Shown piece after piece: positions 1 to 4,045 of a stretch of DNA of 5,465 nucleotides. The translations under genes were made by a program, and so were the position numbers. The notes beneath the pieces are model-generated. The model saw only the letters and a list, made by a program, of their open reading frames with translations. It did no database searches and had not been told where the DNA came from. The first letter of the stretch is position 1. Each line of letters begins with the position of its first letter. The DNA lies in the NCBI GenBank assembly GCA_013693795.1, contig CP059258.1, positions 2,525,321 through 2,530,785 on the forward strand, given 5' to 3'. This DNA comes from Anaerolineae bacterium. Lineage in GTDB: Bacteria; Chloroflexota; Anaerolineae; SSC4; Amarolineaceae.

Positions 1-215
1 GGCTGGCTGTGCATCCAGGCCAGGATAGGCGTTCTTCTGGGCGCCATCGAGGGTGATGGTGACGATGTTGGCGCCGTCCGGCAGGCTGACAGTCGTCGAT
101 CCGCCGGGTGGGTTCGGCGCCCCGCGGCGACGCCGCTCAACGGGACCAACAGCATGGCGGTGATGACGAGCAAAAGCAGCCATCGATAGGGTGAGGATTG
201 TCCGCGTAACTTCAT
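1..215 (-). CDS. Secreted protein, N-terminal part (runs off the left edge)
   Basis: The ATG at 215-213 follows a strong ribosome binding site. The first ~31 residues form a clear signal peptide: a basic start (MKLRGQSSPYR), a hydrophobic core (WLLLLVITAMLLVPL) and an Ala-rich end (SGVAA), so the product is probably exported. After SGVAA the frame must change. The following frame reads APNPPGGSTTVSLPDGANIV and continues with TITLDGAQKNAYPGLDAQP to the window edge, whereas the original frame becomes Arg-rich nonsense. The break lies in the run of C on the plus strand near 117-123, consistent with one lost base. No domain is recognisable in the ~40 mature residues visible, so the function is unknown; the sequence after the signal looks like a beta-rich extracellular start. 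It is in the same orientation as the Rpn-family gene upstream, about 450 bases away. Signal peptide and start: sure. Identity: unknown. Confidence 0.75.
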   Translation of the reverse strand, partial: MKLRGQSSPYRWLLLLVITAMLLVPLSGVAAGRRTHPADRRLSACRTAPTSSPSPSMAPRRTPILAWMHSQ

Positions 216-449
216 AGTGTACCTCCTGAAGGTGTGACTGAAGAGAACGGTGGATACAACGACGCCAGTCAAGCCGGACAGCGGCACGGGCGGTCTGCGC
301 GACTTGACGGAAGGCACAACGGTAGGGGTACAGGCATCATGCACGGCCAGCATGGTCGGCCTTCCCCGATCTCGGACGCGGGTTGGCTGAATGGGCGTGA
401 CTCGGAAGACCGAAGGCGGCCACAACTCATTCTGATCAACGCGTCAGCG
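216..449. other. Intergenic region with no recognised gene
   Basis: Between the start of the left-edge secreted gene and the short open frame at 450-557 I see no convincing coding signal on either strand. A long plus-strand open frame crosses it, but its residues have no protein-like character and it runs antisense through the Rpn-family gene. A TTGACT on the minus strand near 267-272 could be a -35 box, but no fitting -10 follows at normal spacing. The promoter of the left-edge gene is therefore not resolved. Confidence 0.5.
221..227 (-). promoter_or_regulatory. Ribosome binding site of the left-edge secreted gene
   Basis: The minus strand reads AGGAGGT, five bases before the ATG at 215. 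This is a full match to the anti-Shine-Dalgarno sequence, and it fixes the start of the signal-peptide protein. Confidence 0.8.
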
Positions 450-557
450 CTAATCCGCCTCTCCCGCTTCGACCCAGGCCAGCGCGGGCTGGCCGTCGGT
501 CAGAATTGTGTCTACGAACGGCTCATCCAACGATGCAGTGGTCAGTGTTACGTTCGT
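450..557 (-). other. Short open frame, possible remnant or small protein
   Basis: A 35-codon open stretch lies between in-frame stops. It reads TNVTLTTASLDEPFVDTILT and then DGQPALAWVEAGEAD before TAG. The composition is protein-like, and the last third has GC-rich third positions. It has no ATG or GTG start of its own. It sits directly downstream of the second copy of the Rpn leader (560-625), which in another frame reads KTADIGRER. One missing base near 555-562 would join the two into a ~65-residue product. I do not recognise the sequence. It could be the rest of a broken second Rpn-like gene (although nothing after ADIG resembles the intact gene), a separate small protein, or chance. Confidence 0.3.
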
Positions 558-559
558 TC

Positions 560-646
560 ACGGCCAATATCTGCTGTTTTGTTCGTACTACTTCTTGTTG
601 TCGTGGCATTGGTCGCATATTACCACGTTTCTACCCAGGGGGCAAA
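560..646 (-). repeat. Second, diverged copy of the Rpn-gene promoter and leader
   Basis: On the minus strand this stretch aligns without gaps to the region just upstream of the Rpn-family gene (about 1290-1378). Shared elements are the -35 and -10 boxes with the same 17-base spacing, GGTAA, and the codon series encoding xADIGxx. Differences include synonymous-looking changes (GAT/GAC, ATT/ATC). It lies right after the Rpn stop codon, so the Rpn gene is flanked by two copies in direct orientation. This suggests a former tandem duplication of Rpn-type genes with most of the second copy lost or replaced. Confidence 0.6.
617..645 (-). promoter_or_regulatory. Probable sigma-70-type promoter, downstream copy
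   Basis: The minus strand carries TTGCCC (645-640), a 17-base spacer and TAATAT (622-617). Geometry is ideal and the -10 is close to consensus. The same arrangement recurs upstream of the Rpn-family gene, which supports function. Downstream of it lie the short open frame at 450-557 and, about 400 bases on, the left-edge secreted gene; which one it serves is not clear. Confidence 0.5.
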
Positions 647-662
647 AGGGCCATGTAAGCGC

Positions 663-1285
663 CTATCCGATTTCCAAATACCAGGGCGACTCGCGCAACA
701 TCACCATGTTCCACCTCATCAGTTGCATCACTTCATCGGGCGTCATGACAAACGTGGCGAAGAAGGCCAACAGCGGTTCAACCTCAGCCAGGTTCTCGTC
801 GGCGCAACTGCGCCAACGCCTGCCGCACGACCTCTGGCCGTTGCCCACCGCGCAGGATGGGCACAAAGGGGAGGAGGGTCGACCAGTTCTGTTCCAGGAC
901 AGCCTGGGCATCCACTTCCCACAGGTTCAGTACTCGAAAGTCCTGATGCGCCATCAGGCCCATCAGCTCGCTGTGGTAACTCTCTGGGATAACCATGTTC
1001 GAGCGCGGCGCCAGCAGGTTGACCACTACCGGGCAGACGGGCAAGCCGTACCGCTCCTCGGCCAGGCCGGCATAGGCCCGCATGCGCTGCGGCATACGCG
1101 AGTCGGGACGGAACTGGATTTCGTTGGCCACCAGAAAGGTTCCGTGCCGCGGCGAGCGCGCCTTGATCAAGACGTCGGTTGCCCGCGACACCCATTCTGA
1201 ACTCGCCGGATAAAAAGTCCAGGGCCTCGGCGCTGGGGTCGCCGGTCACCCAGCGTACCCAGGCCTGCGGGGCCAGGCTGATCAA
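663..1285 (-). CDS. Rpn-family / PD-(D/E)XK nuclease-like protein, frame broken twice
   Basis: Reading across two breaks gives a protein of about 207 residues. The order is: RLISLAPQAWVRWV and ALDFLSGEF (to ~1197); WVSRATDVLIK, GTFLVANEIQFRP, RMRAYAGLAEERYGLPVCPV and HQDFRVLNLWEVDA (~1195 to ~804); then ADENLAEVEPLLAFFATFV and LRESPWYLEIG before the stop at 665-663. The Asp of ATDVLIK and the E-x-Q of NEIQF fit a PD-(D/E)XK core. The order of blocks fits the Rpn (recombination-promoting nuclease) or 'transposase-like PD-(D/E)XK' proteins, known in Escherichia coli as RpnA-E, DNA endonucleases that promote RecA-independent recombination. Breaks lie near 1193-1199 and 801-806. The start is uncertain: the first in-frame candidate is TTG at 1285-1283, yet the family-like motif ADIGSK lies just before it with no ATG or GTG before the upstream in-frame stop at 1354-1352. 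Cellular role here is inferred from the family only. Confidence 0.75.
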
Positions 1286-1348
1286 ACGTTTGCTGCCGAT
1301 GTCTGCTGATTTGGCCGCGGTACTTCCTGCCGCCGTCGGGTTGTCTGT

Positions 1349-1377
1349 ATGTTACCACATTTCTGCCCGCGGCGCAA
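1349..1377 (-). promoter_or_regulatory. Probable promoter of the Rpn-family gene
   Basis: The minus strand carries TTGCGC (1377-1372), a 17-base spacer and TAACAT (1354-1349). It stands about 65 bases upstream of the TTG candidate start. The same spacing and flanking bases recur at 617-645, so the element is conserved as a unit. Transcription would begin near 1342, leaving a short leader or, if translation starts further upstream, almost none. Confidence 0.5.
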
Positions 1378-1420
1378 TGGGGCTGTGACCGCGGCGTATT
1401 CCAGGCTAGGGGTGAGCTTC

Positions 1421-1446
1421 GCCTTCGACAGACTCAGGGCGAACGG
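1421..1446. repeat. Palindromic repeat, copy A
   Basis: This is one copy of the CCTTCGACAGRCTCAGGGCG-type element that also occurs at 1500-1524 and 3556-3580. I know near-identical motifs as dispersed palindromic repeats in many environmental bacterial genomes. The arms pair as CGCCTT with GGGCG imperfectly. It lies between the end of the DUF11-like gene and the Rpn gene. Confidence 0.6.
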
Positions 1447-1458
1447 GGAAACCAGTCC

Positions 1459-1472
1459 ATTCGCCCTGAGCC
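1459..1472. repeat. Palindromic repeat, copy B, truncated and inverted
   Basis: TTCGCCCTGAGCC here is the inverted half of the repeat seen as copies A and C. It is cut after GAGCC, where the full element would continue with TGTCGAAGGGC. It sits between A and C, so its arm can also pair with either neighbour (for example GGGCGAA of copy A). Confidence 0.55.
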
Positions 1473-1476
1473 GTAA

Positions 1477-1492
1477 GCGCCGCGAGCGGCGC
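1477..1492. repeat. Small GC hairpin
   Basis: GCGCCG and CGGCGC form a perfect six-base stem around a CGAG loop. It stands between repeat copies B and C downstream of the secreted gene that ends at 1544. No T run follows on either strand, so it is not a standard intrinsic terminator. Confidence 0.6.
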
Positions 1493-1977
1493 GGTGAACT
1501 CGCCCTTCGACAGGCTCAGGGCGAACGGGAAAGCCTGGCTATGCTATCGCCGCCGCAGCCGTACCCGGCCGACGGTCAGCGCCAGGGCCGCGCCGACCAC
1601 AACGGCCAGCGCCAGCCAGGGTAGGGCCGTGGCTGGCGCAGCCTGGACACCGCTCAGTGTCGCGGCGGTGGGCCACGTAGTCCACGCTGACCGGCCCGTG
1701 CACACTCGTCGCGCCATCGACGTCGACGGCTTCCAGCCAGTAGTAGTAGGTCGCGCCGGGGTCAGGTCGGCCTGGTCTGTCCAGGTGTAGGTGAAGCCGC
1801 TGGGGCTGCCGGGCGCCTGCGAGGGGATCAGCGTCGGGTTGGCTGACGGTCCCAACCGTCGGGCGACGTCCGCGGTAGAGGTTGAAGCCGAGGTTGCCCA
1901 GCTCGCTGGCCGTTTCCCAGGTGACCAGCACCGCGTCCCCCTGTTGCACCGCGCTGAACCCAGCCAGGGTGACGGCC
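1493..1977 (-). repeat. Duplicated 3' cassette, left copy
   Basis: This stretch is nearly identical to 3549-4045, including a 90-base identical run (1870-1959 against 3938-4027). It covers the C-terminal fibronectin-like module, the hydrophobic tail, the stop codon and the palindromic repeat after it. It is 12 bases shorter: the right copy has nine extra bases in the tail (three residues), the left copy lacks four single bases present in the right, and the right lacks one present in the left. Both edges are where similarity stops by eye. Confidence 0.9.
1500..1524. repeat. Palindromic repeat, copy C, at the 3' end of the second secreted gene
   Basis: TCGCCCT pairs with AGGGCGA around an 11-base loop. 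It starts about 20 bases beyond the stop at 1544 of the gene to its right, and the equivalent copy D lies in the same place after the other secreted gene. Position suggests a transcript-end hairpin that protects or terminates the mRNA, but there is no T run. Confidence 0.6.
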
Positions 1978-3203
1978 GCGGGGAGGCGCAGGTCACCAGG
2001 CCAACGCCGCCGGTGGCCGCCGGCGAGGTGAAGGTGCGGGTAGAGAAACCAGCCCCGGGGTTGCCGGTCGTGGTCTCGCCCCAGCCCGAGGGGTGGTGCC
2101 GGTGGCCGTTGCACCCGAACTGTTGGTCACGCAGACGTTTCCGGTGGCCGGCCAGGTGACGTTGAAGGTGTAGTCCGGGGCGCAGATCTGCGGGGCGCTG
2201 GCGCCGGGCGCCAGGGCTTGGCTCACCGTCCCGCTGCTGTAGCCGATCGAAGTGTCGGACACCTGGTAGCTGGCCAGGTGCACGCCGGAGCCGGGGGTGG
2301 TGGCGTTGGTGACCGTGAAGCAGTACTTCACCTTGACCGTGCCCGGCCCGCCCGGGTTGCCGGTGATGCCGGTCACCGTGCCGGTCTTGGTCACCGAGAC
2401 CGCGGGCTGGCGGCAGGGACGGATGGGAACCAGGAGGCATCCTGAGGGCAGCCGGTGTAATCACAGTCCGAACTGTACAACGTACCCTGCATCCAGTTGG
2501 GATCCGTGTTAACCCCTGAGGCCCGATCCATTGATCGTTGGGCGCCAGTGCACCGGGGCACAGGTAGCTGGTCCAACCGGACGGAATGTTGAACGTGGTG
2601 GCAAACGATACCAAAGGGCCTCCCGGCGAAACGTCTGCTTCATAGACGCCCCAGTTCCAATAATTCACCCAGGAACGGGTAGGCGGCGTGATCGACGCTG
2701 CGTTGACGTAGTTGAAAGCATTTCCCCAGTGGCCACATAGCCCCAATAGGCATGCGCTCGATAGGAGGTGTTGCCGCCGGTTCGAGGCTGTTGATAAGCC
2801 TGGCCAACGGACAGGCCGTTGCTGCGGTTGTTCGCCGGGGCATTGCCGATGGAGGCGATGGTCCAGCTTCCGGAGGTCGTGCCATTGGTCGGGCCGTTGA
2901 GCGCCAGCTATCGACCTCTTCACCGGGACGGGTCTGAATGGGCGTTGACTGGAACGTGATGGTCCAGGTGCTCCCCGGGACGATCGGCAAGCCGCCTGCA
3001 GTCCACGAATTGCTGGGCAGCTCTAGTTCAGGTCGGTTCCCGTCCAGGGTTTCGGGCATGAGAACCACGTTGCTGTCATTTGGCCCTGCCTCCTGTGCGC
3101 TCACCGCGCCCACTGGCGCCGTCAACAGGGCCGCCAGCAGCAAGATGATGACTACAGCGTCGCCGAAACGGCGCGGCCAAAGGGACGAGATCGGATTTCG
3201 CAT
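1544..3203 (-). CDS. Secreted protein with DUF11-like domain and C-terminal FN3-like module
   Basis: The ATG at 3203-3201 follows a strong ribosome binding site. An ATG at 3224 is rejected because the site would lie inside it. The signal peptide has a basic start, core VVIILLLAALL and end AVSA-QEAGP. Next come VLMPETLDGNRPELELPSNS and GSTWTITFQ, then an aromatic-rich region I do not recognise (SGSWTIASIGNAPANNRSNG, AHAYWGYVATG, SWVNYWNWGVYEADVSPGGP, FNIPSGWTSYLCPGALAPND). A DUF11-like domain follows (AVSVTKTGTVTGITGNPGGP, VKYCFTVTNATTPGSG, FNVTWPATGNVCVTN). The C-terminal module (AVTLAGFSAVQQGDAVLVTW, ETASELGNLGFNLYRG, TYYYWLEAVDVDG, HGPVSVDYV) leads to a membrane tail (LPWLALAVVVGAALAL plus an Arg-rich end). 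About eleven frame breaks occur, near 2908, 2724, 2514, 2403, 2090, 1980, 1870, 1845, 1756 and two at 1665-1676. Assembled length is about 550 residues. It is likely a surface-attached structural or adhesive protein; no enzyme signature is seen. Confidence 0.75.
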
Positions 3204-3208
3204 GGGTA

Positions 3209-3215
3209 ACCTCCT
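3209..3215 (-). promoter_or_regulatory. Ribosome binding site of the second secreted gene
   Basis: The minus strand reads AGGAGGT, five bases before the ATG at 3203. The same sequence and spacing occur before the left-edge secreted gene. It decides for this start over the in-frame ATG at 3224. Confidence 0.8.
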
Positions 3216-3330
3216 CGATTTCATCTGTCCGTTCGAAAATAAAATGGGCCGTGAAGTCGCTATAGCGGAGGGGACGGCGGATATCGCCGCTGCGGCAACT
3301 GCGCCTTCCCTGCGCTGTCGTCAGGGGGAC

Positions 3331-3360
3331 ATGATAGCATAATATTTGTCGGGGCGCAAA
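3331..3360 (-). promoter_or_regulatory. Probable promoter of the second secreted gene
   Basis: The minus strand has TTTGCG (3360-3355), an 18-base spacer and TATCAT (3336-3331), with TG one base before the -10 (extended -10, TGCTATCAT). The surrounding stretch is the most AT-rich in the window. Transcription would begin near 3324 and leave a leader of about 120 bases before the ATG. The leader contains short GC inverted repeats (GGCG/CGCC around GATAT near 3277-3289) but no riboswitch that I recognise. Confidence 0.55.
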
Positions 3361-3416
3361 CGCGCCGGGAAAATTGGCAACTCTACGGGAGAGTGGTGCG
3401 CCCTCACACCCTGCCC

Positions 3417-3437
3417 CTCTCCCGCAGGGCGGGAGAG
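3417..3437. repeat. Inverted repeat, nine-base stem
   Basis: CTCTCCCGC (3417-3425) pairs perfectly with GCGGGAGAG (3429-3437) around AGG. It is the first hairpin of a cluster that fills the gap between the two secreted genes. Similar short CCCTCTCCC-type palindromes are common dispersed elements in environmental genomes. Confidence 0.7.
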
Positions 3438-3449
3438 AGGGATACGAAA

Positions 3450-3484
3450 GGGTGTTTTGGCCGCCTTCGGCGGCCAAAACACCC
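3450..3484. repeat. Long perfect palindrome, possible transcript-end hairpin
   Basis: GGGTGTTTTGGCCGCC (3450-3465) pairs along all 16 bases with GGCGGCCAAAACACCC (3469-3484) around a TTC loop. It lies about 115 bases beyond the stop of the upstream secreted gene (3600) and about 90 bases before the promoter at 3360-3331, so it is well placed to separate the two transcripts. The TTTT is inside the stem, and no T run follows on the minus strand, so it is not a textbook intrinsic terminator. A dispersed repeat element is the alternative. Confidence 0.75.
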
Positions 3485-3500
3485 CTACATGAACGACTCC

Positions 3501-3516
3501 CCGCCTGCGGAGGCGG
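3501..3516. repeat. Small inverted repeat
   Basis: CCGCCT and AGGCGG pair around GCGG. A further short stem, CGCCG with CGGCG, follows at 3527-3539. Both belong to the same run of hairpins as the elements at 3417-3437 and 3450-3484. Confidence 0.55.
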
Positions 3517-3548
3517 AATGTAGGAGCGCCGACACGGCGGGGTCAGCT

Positions 3549-4045
3549 GGTGAACTCGCCCTTCGACAGGTTCAGGGCGAACGGGAAAACCTGGCTATGC
3601 TATCGCCGCCGCAGCCGTACCCGGCCGACGGTCAGCGCCAGGGCCGCGCCGCCGCAACGGCCGCCGCCAGCCAGGGCAGCGCGGGCAGGGTCGCGGCGGG
3701 ACTGGCCTGAGCGCCGCTCAGCGTCGCGGCGGTGGGCCCACGTAGTCCACGCTGACCGGCCCGTGTACGCTCGGCGTACCGTTGACGTCGACGGCTTCCA
3801 GCCAGTAGTAGTAGGTCGCGCCGGGGGCCAGGTCGGCCTGGTCTGTCCAGGTGTAGGTGAAGCCGCTGGGGCTGCCGGGCGCCTGCGAGGGGATCAGCGC
3901 CGGGTTAAGCTGACGGTCCCAACCGTCGGGCGACGTCCCGCGGTAGAGGTTGAAGCCGAGGTTGCCCAGCTCGCTGGCCGTTTCCCAGGTGACCAGCACC
4001 GCGTCCCCCTGTTGCACCGCGCTGAACTCGGCCAGAGTGACGGCC
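3549..4045 (-). repeat. Duplicated 3' cassette, right copy
   Basis: This is the partner of 1493-1977. Over the fibronectin-like module this copy stays in one frame from TLFDLEENFDLYLCQVTEAA to HGPVSVDYVGPPPRR, so it is the reference for locating the missing bases in the left copy. The membrane tail after VGPP is in a different frame, with one more break near 3650. Confidence 0.9.
3556..3580. repeat. Palindromic repeat, copy D, at the 3' end of the Asp-box protein gene
   Basis: TCGCCCT pairs with AGGGCGA. It differs from copy C by one base in the loop (GGTTC against GGCTC) and stands at the same distance from the stop codon. It is carried inside the duplicated 3' cassette. Confidence 0.6.

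Noticed and set aside
524..621. Small minus-strand protein starting MRPMPRQQEVVRT
   Set aside because: Its ATG overlaps the -10 box of the promoter copy, and the matching frame at the upstream leader copy has no ATG and soon ends, so it is not conserved.
234..1200. Long overlapping open frames on the plus strand
   Set aside because: They run antisense through the Rpn-family gene, have unlikely composition (many Arg, His, Gln) and no ribosome binding site. Long open frames in unused strands are expected at this GC content.
1544..2923. A 459-residue minus-strand open frame taken as one intact protein
   Set aside because: It switches between real stretches (the NAFNYVNAAS region, the GETTTGNPGAG region and the membrane tail) and nonsense between them. 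It is a patchwork caused by frame breaks, not an intact protein.
3204..3224. Earlier start at 3224 for the second secreted gene
   Set aside because: The Shine-Dalgarno sequence would lie inside the coding region, and the ATG at 3203 is ideally spaced from it and directly begins the signal peptide.
3450..3484. Classic intrinsic terminator
   Set aside because: The stem is excellent but no T run follows on the minus strand, and on the plus strand there is no gene ending there. It is kept as a palindrome with a possible transcript-end role.
1421..3580. CRISPR array
   Set aside because: The repeats are few, change orientation, are irregularly spaced and have no uniform spacers. They are dispersed palindromes.
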